From: CAVWXT01 sp963759115
Lineage (GTDB): Bacteria > Planctomycetota > Planctomycetia > Pirellulales > Thermoguttaceae
Length of the DNA: 64,000 bases
Reading direction: 5' to 3'
NCBI GenBank assembly: GCA_963759115.1
Contig: CAVWXT010000006.1
Coordinates: 372,001 to 436,000, forward strand
Part shown: positions 9,182-17,909 of the stretch, piece after piece
Layout: every line of letters begins with the position of its first letter
Position numbering within the stretch: the first letter of the stretch is position 1
Translations under genes and position numbers: made by a program
Notes under the pieces: model-generated
What the model was told of the DNA's origin: nothing
The model's database searches: none
What the model saw: the letters and a program-made list of their open reading frames with translations, nothing else

Positions 9182-9258
9182 GCGGTCGTCCCTGGCAGCT
9201 GAATGCCGAGTAGACCTACCTACTAGGCAAACCGGCAGTTCGTCGCTTCGTCTTCCGG

Positions 9259-9588
9259 TCAAAGGTTTCCCCCGTGAAACCTTCCGAACGCCCGTGCCAG
9301 CATGATCGCCATGAGGAGCGCCCCGAGCCCGAAGGCTACGGTGTGGCCCCATCGGCGCAGCTTGAACCGACCAACGTGGATGACCAGCACGTAAGCCACC
9401 GCCAGGTTGAACGTCCCCCACAGCACGTTGGTCGTCGCGGACGACAGCCCCTCGCCGGGCGGCGACGCGAAGGGGCTCTGGAACGGGCTGCCCGAGATGC
9501 CGTTCACGAGGTGCGGGACGGCGTTTGCCAGGAATGTCCCGCCGAAGAACCAGGCGACAAGGTGATACCAGCGCGTTGCTGTCTGCAT
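9259..9588 (-). CDS. Small membrane protein, three to four helices
   Basis: 109 residues from the ATG at 9588, which has GGAGG seven bases upstream. Hydrophobic stretches at about residues 8-27, 55-72 and 83-101 are likely membrane helices; the basic HVGRFKLRRWGH loop would be cytoplasmic. The loop at 30-50 (SPFQSPFASPPGEGLSS) is Pro/Ser-rich. It resembles small uncharacterised planctomycete and actinobacterial membrane proteins, with no catalytic motif. The frame runs open upstream into an HNH-nuclease remnant, but the ribosome site fixes the start here. Confidence 0.6.
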   Translation of the reverse strand: MQTATRWYHLVAWFFGGTFLANAVPHLVNGISGSPFQSPFASPPGEGLSSATTNVLWGTFNLAVAYVLVIHVGRFKLRRWGHTVAFGLGALLMAIMLARAFGRFHGGNL

Positions 9589-9860
9589 AAGACCTCCGCT
9601 TCCGAAGAGCACGCGGTTGTGGTATTTGACATATTTCGGTTCGAGTGAATGACCGCCGCAATCAGAAACTGCCGCAAGGGTCAGCCGGATTTCCTCCAAG
9701 TCAAGTTGAGCGTGGTGGGCAGACGCACACAATGTTACCGATGGCATCGGGGCCGTAGTGCGGCTTCCGCAGGCCAAATCGCTACGGCGCGCTCGTGGAT
9801 AGCCAGAAGCCGCCCGTTTTCGAGCGCAGCGATGCGTTTGCGGACAAGTTCGAGGCAGAT
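9589..9860 (-). pseudogene. HNH endonuclease C-terminal remnant
   Basis: On the minus strand one frame reads RKPHYGPDAIGNIVCVCP, and after a small deletion the neighbouring frame continues HHAQLDLEEIRLT and, about 20 residues on, LEPKYVKYHNRVLF. This is the classical end of an HNH domain: GPD..GNI.CLCP, then NHHAQLD with the metal-binding His pair, then a YHN motif. The Asn before HH and the upstream half are lost, there is no start codon, and the frame runs into the next gene. Restriction or phage-related HNH enzymes end like this. The remnant is likely dead. Confidence 0.6.
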
Positions 9861-9919
9861 AAAAGGTAAGAGACGACCCCTGCGGCTTTGATCCGCCGTG
9901 ATCGTGGCCTTCTGCTGGC

Positions 9920-12082
9920 CTATTCTGCCACGACGACCGCTACGGTACCGGGTTCCAGGCTGACATCGACGGTGGTGCGGCCTCGCTCTTGCCGGGGCTT
10001 TAGCTCCGATCTGGTCAATGCTTCCATCACATGGCGCAAATCACCTTCAAAACACACGGTCGATATGCTCTTGGTCCCCCAGTTGCTCAGGATTGCTATG
10101 CGTTGCGAAGGCGAGACCATCCCGCGAAAAACGACCTGCTCCGATCCACCCTGCATTTCTATGGGCAATTCCGCGTTACGCTCCACGGCGGGTGCTGCGA
10201 TCCAACGCCGCACTTCCGCTTGCGGACGCCGGAAGTATCCCAACGAAAGTGCCGTGGCATAGTAGTGGGTGATTCCCTTGCCGAAGCGATGGCTCGTGGC
10301 CAACGGCATGCCGGTGGAATCGCGGAGCACCACCTCTGCTTCTTGAAGGGTCAGGTGGATTCGCCACAGCTCACCACCATTGTCGGCTTGTCCTGCTAGC
10401 GAAAAGGGCTTTTCCATGGCCTCAATGTCGTGGAATTCAAAACCGAAAAGCGAGGTCATTTCCAACGGCGCTTTGGACGCCATATCGCCATACGGATCTT
10501 TCCAGCCAAGCAGTCCATCCGCCCACACAGTTCCACCCGCCTCGGCAAACTGCCGTACGGCGGCCCCGGTCTGAGCATCCATCGCATAGCAGTGGGGCAG
10601 ATACAGGACGTCGTAATCGGCAGCCCGGCCCGCTTTCAGCTCGTCCACGTCGATGAAATCGGCGGGAACATGACTTTCCAGAAGGGCCTGATAGCAGCCC
10701 CACAGACTCATCAGGGCATCCTTCTGGTGCCCCACGGTCTGCCCTTCCAGGTCACACAGCAGCAGCGTGGGGCGACTGTACAGGATTGCCACTTTCGATC
10801 GTTGAGGCACTGCCCGCCCAAGGGCAGGTAGCGCGGCCAGAGCGCGAACAAAATCCTTGATTGCCGCCAAGCGATCGGTCGGACGACCGTCCAGGCCGAG
10901 CAGCGCCCATTCGCCCCCTTCGCGCCCAAGGGTGCGCTGGTTCCAGAGCCAGAAGACGACGCCTTTGGCGCCCCCGCCCACGGCATCCCACAGCCAACGA
11001 GTGAGTTCGTCGGTGGTCGGTGTCATGGCCCGTCTTCCCGTGAAGACGGTGGGGCCGCCCTGCAATTCTGTCACCCACCAGGCGCGCCGATGAGAGACGC
11101 TCCGCAACTGATCCACACAGCAGGCGTAGGCCACCCCGAACTCGTCCCGCCGAAAATCGCTGAAATGCCAGGGCGGATGAATGGAAGCGCCGAGGAAATC
11201 GACCGTTTTCGCCTCGCGCCAAAGATCCTGCCCAGTGGCGGGAAGAGCCCCCAACAGCCCCTGCGGATTGGCATGCGTGGGATGATGCGGATCGAGTTCC
11301 CGCACCTGGGTGCCGATCCAGCGCAACTGGTCGCACAGATTGTCGATGTTGAATTCTTTCCAGTCGATGTAGGACGAGTAATCCATCCAACCCGTGCTCC
11401 ATTGCGCTGCGTCGAGCTGCACGTCCGCAAAGCTCTTCAACGGGCGAAACCATCGGGCGTTCAATTGATCAACCGTGCCGTACCGCCCCTGCAACCACTG
11501 CCCGAATCGGGCCATTGTCGGCGGCGTAAAGTACGGCGGTAGCGTGGGCTCGTTCATCAGCAGCCAGTAACCTTGGGCCGGGTGATTGCGGTAGCGGAGG
11601 ATCACCTTTTCCAGGTACTCGGCAGCGTGCTTACGCCGCTGGGGGGCATTGAGGTCGGTTCGATGATGGTAGAAGGGGGTCTGTTGCGTCCAACCCGGCG
11701 GGTCCTCGGCACAGAGGGTCGCTGCAATGCGGATGTCATTAGCCGCTGCCGCATCGTACACCCAGTCATAGCGATCGAAGTTCCACTGGCCAGGCGTACG
11801 CTCGATATCGTCCCAGATCACGAAGATCCGCGCGACAGTCAGCCCATGGTCCTTCATCATGCGAAAATGCCGGGCAACCGAGGCGGCGGTTTCGGTCCGG
11901 TTGAGGAAGAACTCCGCACCCACTCGCACGGCATCGTCAGTCCATGCAGCTTGCTGATCGGCAGCGCGTGAGGGTGCCTCACCATGCACTGGTGCGATCC
12001 AGACTCCCAGAAACATCGTTGCCATCCACCAGATCAGCACAAGATGGCGGTTCTCGGCAGTGCTTGGTCGGTTCCACGGCAT
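9920..12082 (-). CDS. Secreted beta-galactosidase, GH42 family
   Basis: 720 residues. A signal peptide with a hydrophobic core at about 13-32 is followed by a GH42-type TIM barrel (about 50-425). The catalytic acid/base is Glu178 in LLMNEPT and the nucleophile Glu339 in WWVTELQGG, the spacing expected for the family. A second domain (about 450-620) has the AGGTVWADGLLGWKD signature of the GH42 trimerisation domain, and the last ~80 residues form the small beta domain. It should release terminal beta-linked galactose or a related sugar outside the cytoplasm. GH42 enzymes are usually cytoplasmic, so export is notable, though common in planctomycetes. It is a single gene on the minus strand, with no obvious operon partner. 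Confidence 0.85.
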   Translation of the reverse strand: MPWNRPSTAENRHLVLIWWMATMFLGVWIAPVHGEAPSRAADQQAAWTDDAVRVGAEFFLNRTETAASVARHFRMMKDHGLTVARIFVIWDDIERTPGQWNFDRYDWVYDAAAANDIRIAATLCAEDPPGWTQQTPFYHHRTDLNAPQRRKHAAEYLEKVILRYRNHPAQGYWLLMNEPTLPPYFTPPTMARFGQWLQGRYGTVDQLNARWFRPLKSFADVQLDAAQWSTGWMDYSSYIDWKEFNIDNLCDQLRWIGTQVRELDPHHPTHANPQGLLGALPATGQDLWREAKTVDFLGASIHPPWHFSDFRRDEFGVAYACCVDQLRSVSHRRAWWVTELQGGPTVFTGRRAMTPTTDELTRWLWDAVGGGAKGVVFWLWNQRTLGREGGEWALLGLDGRPTDRLAAIKDFVRALAALPALGRAVPQRSKVAILYSRPTLLLCDLEGQTVGHQKDALMSLWGCYQALLESHVPADFIDVDELKAGRAADYDVLYLPHCYAMDAQTGAAVRQFAEAGGTVWADGLLGWKDPYGDMASKAPLEMTSLFGFEFHDIEAMEKPFSLAGQADNGGELWRIHLTLQEAEVVLRDSTGMPLATSHRFGKGITHYYATALSLGYFRRPQAEVRRWIAAPAVERNAELPIEMQGGSEQVVFRGMVSPSQRIAILSNWGTKSISTVCFEGDLRHVMEALTRSELKPRQERGRTTVDVSLEPGTVAVVVAE

Positions 12083-12191
12083 ACGGTGGTTCTCCCTTGG
12101 TTGACGAGACGAGTTTCTTGCCCGATGTCTCCTTTTGCGATGCGCGTTGAACCTCGTCGTCGCCGGAGGTTCCGTGATTCAGACTATTGTA

Positions 12192-12979
12192 TCACTTTTC
12201 GCCACCGCTTGACGTGAACACCGCAATCACCGGCGCATGATCGGACGGTTTCTCTCCTTTCCGCTCCTCGCGGTCGATCTCGGTACTGGTGCAGCGGCAA
12301 GCCAGCGGTGCGGTGGCGAAGATGTAGTCCAGCCGCAGGCCATCGTTCTTCGAGGAAGGCGAGCATGCGATAGTCCCACCATGAATACAGCCCGCCTTCG
12401 GGATGCTGTTGGCGATGAACGTCAACGAGTCCCCAGCCGAGAAGTCCTCCAAGGCCGCGCGGCTCGTCGGATGGTACAGGACCGTCTCCTCCCAGGCCGC
12501 CGGGTCGGCGACATCCCGCTCGTCCCGGGCGACGTTGAAGTCGCCGCAGACGACCAGGGGCGTTTCCGGCGTAAAGTGCTTCGCCAGGAAGGCCCGCAGA
12601 CGCCGGAGCCAGTCCAGCTTGTAGGCATACTGCGCCGAACCGACGATCTGGCCGTTGGGCACATAGGCGCTGACGACGTGGATCTCGCCGATCTGAGCGG
12701 CCAGAAAGCGTGCCTGCGGGTCTTCCACGCCGTCATCCATGCCCCGTCTGACGTTCTGGGGCTCGATCCGGCTCAGGATGCCCGACGCCGTTGAACGTCC
12801 TCTGGCCGTAAATCGCTGCATGGTAACCCACCTGCCGGATCGCTCCATACGGAAACGCCTCTTCCTTCGCCTTCAGTTCCTGGAGGCACACGATGTCCGG
12901 CTGCTTGCGTTCGAAGCCACGCCAACAGCCGATCCAGGCGGGCGCGGACGGAGTTCACGTTCCAGGTGGCGATCTTCAT
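12192..12979 (-). CDS. xthA: Exonuclease III, with four single-base indels
   Basis: Repaired length about 261 residues, normal for ExoIII, the AP endonuclease and 3'-5' exonuclease of base-excision repair. It starts MKIATWNVNSVRAR. Family motifs in order are CLQELKA (metal Glu), GVGILS, SAYVPNG, CGDFNVA (Asp/Asn pair), LRLDYIF, and the terminal SDHAP with the catalytic His. The motifs lie in different frames. Repairs needed: CAAGCAG to CAGCAG near 12904, GTCGGGCATC to GTCGGCATC near 12778, a missing C near 12378, and an extra G near 12351. All catalytic residues survive, so sequence error is more likely than decay. Confidence 0.8.
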
Positions 12980-13044
12980 GGTCTACCCGCAGTACCTCGG
13001 TTGCCCTGGTTCAATGATTCTCAAGCGCGTGTGATAGAGATGAT

Positions 13045-13821
13045 CTAGGGCAACAGTGGGTTGTCATCGTGAGCTATGCTGCCAACCAGCTTGTTGAAGT
13101 ATCCGGGAACCTTCGCTGAAAAAGTAAGCCGCGCACCACTGAAAGGGTGCTTGAAGGAGATCGACCTAGCGTGAAGTGCGAGACCGGCGTAGGATTCCTT
13201 CACGCTGCCATACTTGCTGTCGCCCACGATCGGGTGCCCGATCCCGGCGAGATGCACCCGGATCTGGTTCTTCCTGCCCGTCAGCAGATCCACTTCCAGC
13301 AAGGCGAAGTCCTTCGTCTGTTTGAGCACCCTGTACGCCGTACGCGACAGCTTTCCTCTTGCGGGATCGGAGGTGGAGTAGACGACGTGAGCCTTGTTCT
13401 CTGCCAAGTAGGTAGTGATGGTTTCCGAGAGCCTCTTGCATGTGCCATGAACGACGGCGAGATACTTCTTCTCCGTCTCTTGCCACTGCCGCTGCAAACG
13501 GAGTTTCGCCTCTTCGCTCTTGGCGAAGACGAGTACCCCGGATGTCTCCCTGTCCAGGCGGTGGACGATGAAGACACGGTTTCGGGACCTGGCGCAGCCC
13601 TTGCGGACGTAGTCCGTCAGGATGAAGTAGGCGGTGCGCGACTTGTCCGTATCGGTCCCGACCGTCAAGAGCCCCGGCGGCTTGTCTACCACGAGGATAT
13701 CCAGGTCTTCGTAAAGTATCACGAGCCCTCTCGCCAGAAGCCGGTTGACGGGAATGGACTTTCTACGCACGGCGATTCCTCCCCTCGGCTTCTCGGCGGC
13801 TCGGAATTCTTTGCCCAGCAT
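13045..13821 (-). CDS. RluA-family pseudouridine synthase
   Basis: About 258 residues from the ATG at 13821; the frame stays open to 14010, but the extra 63 residues do not resemble the family. It isomerises uridine to pseudouridine in rRNA or tRNA. The core reads VVDKPPGLLTVG, then HRLDRETSGVLVFAK with catalytic Asp90 (Asp153 in the long form), KKYLAVVHG, and the C-terminal TGRKNQIRVHLAGIGHPIVGD. An S4-like start (VNRLLARGL) is truncated. The exact target (RluA, RluC, RluD or TruC type) cannot be told by eye. It is a stand-alone gene. Confidence 0.85.
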   Translation of the reverse strand: MLGKEFRAAEKPRGGIAVRRKSIPVNRLLARGLVILYEDLDILVVDKPPGLLTVGTDTDKSRTAYFILTDYVRKGCARSRNRVFIVHRLDRETSGVLVFAKSEEAKLRLQRQWQETEKKYLAVVHGTCKRLSETITTYLAENKAHVVYSTSDPARGKLSRTAYRVLKQTKDFALLEVDLLTGRKNQIRVHLAGIGHPIVGDSKYGSVKESYAGLALHARSISFKHPFSGARLTFSAKVPGYFNKLVGSIAHDDNPLLP

Positions 13822-14423
13822 TCCGCCGAGCCGGGGCGTGGGGCAACTTTTGGGAATTCGGGAATTGGGGAATTGTTGGGGGAAACGCATGGTGGGTCCC
13901 GTGTGGATGGGTCGCCCTGCTGGCAAATGCGGTTGGCGTTTTTTCTTGGGATGGATTTGGGACTCCAGCCGCATGCCTGAGGCAAAAGGCAGCGGCTTCA
14001 GCACGTTCACTTCTTCCCAGCTAGCATCGGTTCTGCATCCTTGCGCACGCTGTCCCAGCCAAGGGGCAAGAACATCCGCAAAGCATCTTGCACCAGATGA
14101 TACTGTATCGCGCAGGCGAGCCCGATTGCCACCATTCTACCACTTCTGGGCTCGGAGGAGACAGGTACCGATGAACGCCTCAGCACAGACGCCCGGAAGT
14201 GCTTCACGTCCCTGCCGACCGTTCCCCTCCGGAAGCCGACGGGGCGAACATGTATGACTTCCGGTGCCGCTTCCGGGACGGCTGGTCGTCTCTCCATGCG
14301 GTTCTGGCGGGGGAATCGACACGTCAAGTTGAAGGTCACGTTCATCTTCGCTACCATGGGGGAACTCGGGATATATTTGGGCAGCAATTTGGGACTGCCG
14401 ACTGAAGGCGATAGGAGAATCCG
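13822..14423. other. Intergenic stretch with dispersed repeats
   Basis: No gene. Bases 14128-14235 resemble 8138-8212. Bases 14249-14277 (ATGTATGACTTCCGG, then YRCCGCTTCCGG) recur at 17251-17283. Near 13850-13880 a run of GGGAATT-type units (GGGAATTCGGGAATTGGGGAATTG) forms a short imperfect tandem repeat. The promoter and leader of the downstream RNase gene lie at the right end. Confidence 0.5.
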
Positions 14424-15896
14424 ATGAATGCGACCCGCGAACAGCACCGTGCCATCTTGCAGAGAATCGCCCGGAGGGTGATGGTCGAACGAGGACTGCT
14501 ACCCGACTTCTCTGCCGAAGCGCTGACCGAACTCGGCAGGATTCAGCCCCCGGCGACAACGGACGCCGGGCAGGTTCGTGACCTGAGAAGCCTTCTGTGG
14601 GCTTCCATCGACAATGACGATTCCCGCGACCTGGACCAGCTTACCGTTGCCGAGGCGATGCCTGGCGAGGAGATCAAGCTCCTTGTTGCCGTAGCCGACG
14701 TGGATTCGGTCGTCACGAAGGGCTCAGCCATCGACGAGCAGGCCCGCCACAACACCACCTCGGTCTATACGGCTGCTGCCATATTCCCGATGCTTCCGGA
14801 GAAGCTGTCCACCGACATCACGTCCCTGGGTTTCCATGAGGACCGGCTGGCGGTTGTCGTCGAAATGGTGGTCGGCGAGGACGGTTCCGTCCAGGACTCT
14901 GGTCTCTACCGGGCGTGTGTCCGGAATCAGGCGAAGCTCGCTTACAACGGCGTTGCAGCATGGCTCGAAGGCGGGGCAGTGCTGGTAGCCGTCGCTGCCG
15001 TGCCTGGGCTTGACGAGAACCTTCGCCTCCAGGACAGGGCAGCACAAAGAATGAAAGGACTTCGGCAGGTTCACGGAGCCCTCACCTTTGAGTCCCTGGA
15101 GGCAAGACCGATCTTCGACGGCGACGTAATCCGTGGGCTTGAAGCGGAGAAACCGAACCGTGCCAAGGACCTGATCGCGGATTTCATGATCGCCGCCAAC
15201 GGCGTGACCGCCCGCTATCTCTCGTCACGAAAGTTCCCTTCCTTGCGGCGCGTGGTCCGCACTCCGAAACGATGGGACAGGATTGTCGAGCTTGCCCGGC
15301 AGCACGGATCCAGGCTCCCCGACGAGCCGGATCCAAGACCGCTGAATGACTTCCTGGTGAAGGAGAAGGCAGCCGACCCGCTCAGGTTTCCCGACCTTTC
15401 GCTGTCGGTCATCAAACTGATGGGGCCCGGCGAATACGTCGCGGACTGTCCGGGAGAGGCTGTTCCTCCGGGGCACTTTGGGTTGGCAGTCGGGGACTAT
15501 ACCCACTCCACGGCTCCCAACCGCCGTTATCCCGACATCGTCACCCAACGGCTGCTGAAGGCTGCATTGGCCGGGCGACCCGCCCCCTACGGCAACAGCG
15601 ACCTGGAGGCGTTGGCGAGGCACTGCACGGAAGAGGAGGATGCCGCCAAGAAGGTGGAGCGGCAGGTCGGGAAGTCGGCGGCGGCGATGCTGCTGGAGTC
15701 AAGAATCGGGGAGAGGTTCGACGCCGTCGTCACGGGCGCAGCTGCCAAGGGCACCTGGGTGCGCCTGGTTGATCCTCCCGTTGAAGGGAGACTGGTGCAG
15801 GGTTTTGAGGGCGTCGACGTAGGAAACAAGATTCGTGTGCAGTTGATGCACACGGACGTGGAGCAGGGATTCATCGACTTCAAGAGAGTGGAGTGA
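14424..15896 (+). CDS. RNase II/RNB-family exoribonuclease
   Basis: 490 residues, with AGGAG before the ATG. This is a short member of the RNB family (RNase II and RNase R are 640-800). The catalytic region starts at about residue 50; IDNDDSRDLDQL at 62-73 holds the Asp cluster that binds two metals. Later motifs are VADVDSVVTKGSAIDEQAR (95-115), TTSVYTAA, FPMLPE and the substrate-channel piece THSTAPNRRYPDIVTQR (about 365-381). The last ~80 residues form an S1-like barrel (FDAVVTGAAAKGTWVRLVD). It lacks N-terminal cold-shock domains, as do many RNB proteins of cyanobacteria, actinobacteria and planctomycetes. The role is 3'-5' RNA decay in the cytoplasm. Confidence 0.85.
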   Translation: MNATREQHRAILQRIARRVMVERGLLPDFSAEALTELGRIQPPATTDAGQVRDLRSLLWASIDNDDSRDLDQLTVAEAMPGEEIKLLVAVADVDSVVTKGSAIDEQARHNTTSVYTAAAIFPMLPEKLSTDITSLGFHEDRLAVVVEMVVGEDGSVQDSGLYRACVRNQAKLAYNGVAAWLEGGAVLVAVAAVPGLDENLRLQDRAAQRMKGLRQVHGALTFESLEARPIFDGDVIRGLEAEKPNRAKDLIADFMIAANGVTARYLSSRKFPSLRRVVRTPKRWDRIVELARQHGSRLPDEPDPRPLNDFLVKEKAADPLRFPDLSLSVIKLMGPGEYVADCPGEAVPPGHFGLAVGDYTHSTAPNRRYPDIVTQRLLKAALAGRPAPYGNSDLEALARHCTEEEDAAKKVERQVGKSAAAMLLESRIGERFDAVVTGAAAKGTWVRLVDPPVEGRLVQGFEGVDVGNKIRVQLMHTDVEQGFIDFKRVE

Positions 15897-16069
15897 CCCA
15901 TACACTCTGCGTCGGTCGCCAAGCAAGCGAACCCCGAGCCCCACCCCGAGCCAGAAGTTCCAGTCTATCCCCTCGGCGACGTCCTCTCCCGGCAACCATT
16001 CGCCTGACGGGCTCCAGTTGTTGGCGACCACGAACCCGAGGCTTGGGGCAACTTATGCGATGGCGCGGC

Positions 16070-16480
16070 TCAGTGCGCTAAAGCCGGTTCGCCGACCAGC
16101 GGCTTCTTACTGCCGCGCCCAATCGCCGGTGGAGCCGCCTCGGTTGCGATTACTGCGGACTTGGTTTCCTCGACAACTGTCTTGATGACGACCTTCACGG
16201 CATCCTCCATCGGATCTTTGAAGGGCACCTCGATTCGGAGCAGTCCGTGCTCGTAGATCGCTTCGGCCTTGTCAGGTTTCACCGCCCAAGCTAAAGCCAG
16301 TGCCGCAACATACTCGATGTCCCTTGCCGGCGCTGTCAGGTGGATGCTGTCTTTCAGGATCTTTACATCAATGGTGTCCGTGGGCGCTCCCGGGATGGAG
16401 AATTCCACCACGAGCTTGCGCGTTTCCTCGTCAGCATAGGCTACTGTATCGGGAGCGAGCTTGATACGAGTTTCCGACAT
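16070..16480 (-). CDS. Small heat-shock protein, Hsp20/alpha-crystallin family
   Basis: 136 residues from the ATG at 16480, preceded by AAGGAAGG; the open frame extends upstream through a hairpin and is not coding there. The body (residues 8-90) has the alpha-crystallin strand pattern, with VVEFSIPGAPTDTIDVKIL, a middle strand containing IHLTAPA, and the family's conserved AIYEHGLLRIEVPF (84-97). The end is a flexible tail rich in Ala and Pro. The chaperone binds unfolding proteins independently of ATP. A strong stem-loop upstream suggests termination or temperature control (see 16505-16560). Confidence 0.75.
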   Translation of the reverse strand: MSETRIKLAPDTVAYADEETRKLVVEFSIPGAPTDTIDVKILKDSIHLTAPARDIEYVAALALAWAVKPDKAEAIYEHGLLRIEVPFKDPMEDAVKVVIKTVVEETKSAVIATEAAPPAIGRGSKKPLVGEPALAH

Positions 16481-16504
16481 TTGGCACCTTCCTTTTGGGT
16501 AGAA

Positions 16505-16560
16505 AACCAAAAAAGCCGACGTGGCGGAACACCCGAAGGTATTCGACCACGTCGGCTTAC
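16505..16560 (-). promoter_or_regulatory. Leader stem-loop with U-run before the hsp20 gene
   Basis: On the minus strand AAGCCGACGTGG pairs with CCACGTCGGCTT (perfect 12-bp stem, 22-base loop), followed by TTTTTTGGTTTTC. It ends about 25 bases before the hsp20 start. It has the form of an intrinsic terminator, so it could end a short upstream transcript, act as an attenuator, or hold a heat-melting structure. A second GC-rich hairpin lies just upstream (about 16565-16600). Confidence 0.6.
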
Positions 16561-16846
16561 TCGCTAACGAGCCCCCCGGCACAACCGGGTTGCTCTCTAT
16601 CTAGTCATCCGACAAGTTCGTTGGAGAGTTGCGACCAAGTGCGCCGCGACCCTTCGACCGCTGCCATTATACGCCGCTAGGGGGCAAAGGAAATAGGACT
16701 GTTTGCCGACGACTGGAGAGGGGGCGAGCAAGGGGGACTGCGGCGGCGACTGCCACCCCCCGGTTGACGCAGTTCTCGGAGAACTTTCCGCTGCCTTTGC
16801 CGCGAAGTCTATGCGACTCCGAAGAAACGGTCAGTCACGGCCCCTG

Positions 16847-16990
16847 CTATCCTTCCCCGCCGAGAACTCCCTCCATCTCGATCGCCCGAGGGAAAAGGAT
16901 GTTGTTCTCCAAGTGGATGTGCTGGTGCAAATCGCCCTCCATGTGTTGCAATTTCTCGTACATGGCGCTGAAGGTCGGGCAGGCATCCAT
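16847..16990 (-). pseudogene. RIC/YtfE-type di-iron protein, C-terminal fragment
   Basis: A 47-codon frame on the minus strand, from the ATG at 16990 to a TAG. It contains ACPTFSAMYEKLQHMEGDLH, then HIHLENNILFPRAIEME. This is the end of the hemerythrin-like domain of RIC proteins (YtfE, ScdA), with the conserved LHxHIHLENNxLFPRA iron-ligand motif. Full proteins are about 220-240 residues, so roughly 80 percent is missing. It lies 28 bases after the stop of the small winged-helix-like gene. RIC repairs iron-sulfur clusters after nitric-oxide damage; this fragment keeps only some ligands and is probably inactive. Confidence 0.7.
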
Positions 16991-17018
16991 GAGGCATCCT
17001 ATCGCGCCCGCATGCCCC

Positions 17019-17249
17019 TCACCCCACGACCCTGTAGACCATCTTCCCGCCGACCTTCAACATCGTCACCTGTCCTCCCGCCACCAGAACCTTCAACAAG
17101 TCCGCCAAGGTCTCGGGCGAGATTTGGACGAGCCTGCGCAGACGGTCGAGGGAAATCCCCGCCGCCCCGGCTTGGGCGACGAGCATGGCGAGGCGGTCGG
17201 CTTCGGGGGCATCTTCGGCGCTTCTCAGCCAGTCGTGGAAGGACTGCAT
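17019..17249 (-). CDS. Small winged-helix-like protein, intact copy
   Basis: 76 residues. It is a paralog of the frameshifted copy at 8537-8775 and the remnant at 6671-6720. Layout: an N-terminal helix (SFHDWLRSAEDAPEADRLA), the HTH-like pair GISLDRLRRL and SPETLADLLKVL, then a two-strand hairpin (GQVTMLKVGGKMVYRVVG) ending the protein. This is the shape of a minimal winged helix, so nucleic-acid binding is possible. The family is not recognised. It stands upstream of a RIC-type fragment, so an ancestral link to nitric-oxide response is possible but unproven. A repeat shared with 14249 overlaps the DNA upstream of its start. Confidence 0.6.
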   Translation of the reverse strand: MQSFHDWLRSAEDAPEADRLAMLVAQAGAAGISLDRLRRLVQISPETLADLLKVLVAGGQVTMLKVGGKMVYRVVG

Positions 17250-17318
17250 GGGTTATGTATGACTTCCGGCACCGCTTCCGGCATCGCTTGACGGACAACG
17301 CCGGACGGCACGATAATC

Positions 17319-17900
17319 ATGTCATCCGAGGGAGCCACGCTCATGGCGACAGGCAACCAACGCGCCGACCAGCACCGTCCTTTCGCCCTCGTCGGGATCG
17401 CCGTCACCGGCATCCTGACGGGCGCAGTTGCTCGGCGCGTTGACCAACAGCATCAACGGCCGGGTCAGCCCCCTCTACTTCCGCAACATCCTCCGCTGGC
17501 ACGATGTCGAGGCGTGTGGCGGGCGAGCGTGGCGCAGGGAATCTTCGAGGGACTCTTGTTCGGTCTCTTCCTCGCCCTGGTCTTCACCATCGTCGTGGGA
17601 TGCGTTTCCAAGGCTCGATGCAGCTACGGCTTCGGCGTGGCCGTCCTGGCGTTCGTCGCCGTGGCTGCCCTCGTCTGCTGGGCGGTCGGCGGGCTGCTCG
17701 GCATGGGGCTTGCCGCCCTCAGCCCGGAGTTCTACCGCCACGCCTTCATTGGCGTGCCTGAGGACTTCAACGAGATGCTACGGTACGCCTGGGTCGGCGG
17801 CTCCATCTGGGGCATCGAGTTCGGCGGCTTCGCCCTGACGATCCTGGGGTCGTTCCTTTTCTACGCGAGGTGGCAGCGGCGGGTGAAGGTGTCTGCGTGA
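17319..17900 (+). CDS. Integral membrane protein (two frameshifts)
   Basis: About 193 residues. The N-terminal part (FALVGIAVTGILTG) and the C-terminal part (from about 17520) are in one frame; the middle reads sensibly only in another (LGALTNSINGRVSPLYFRNI at 17431-17490), so two small indels near 17428 and 17510 are likely. Four hydrophobic stretches are expected: about residues 22-40, 72-95, 105-130 and 155-180. Planctomycete genomes carry similar proteins with the ALTNxINGxVSPxYF motif, function unknown. No enzymatic motif. The start is one of two ATGs (17319 or 17343). Confidence 0.6.
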   Translation: MSSEGATLMATGNQRADQHRPFALVGIAVTGILTGAVARRVDQQHQRPGQPPLLPQHPPLARCRGVWRASVAQGIFEGLLFGLFLALVFTIVVGCVSKARCSYGFGVAVLAFVAVAALVCWAVGGLLGMGLAALSPEFYRHAFIGVPEDFNEMLRYAWVGGSIWGIEFGGFALTILGSFLFYARWQRRVKVSA

Positions 17901-17909
17901 GCTATTGGC

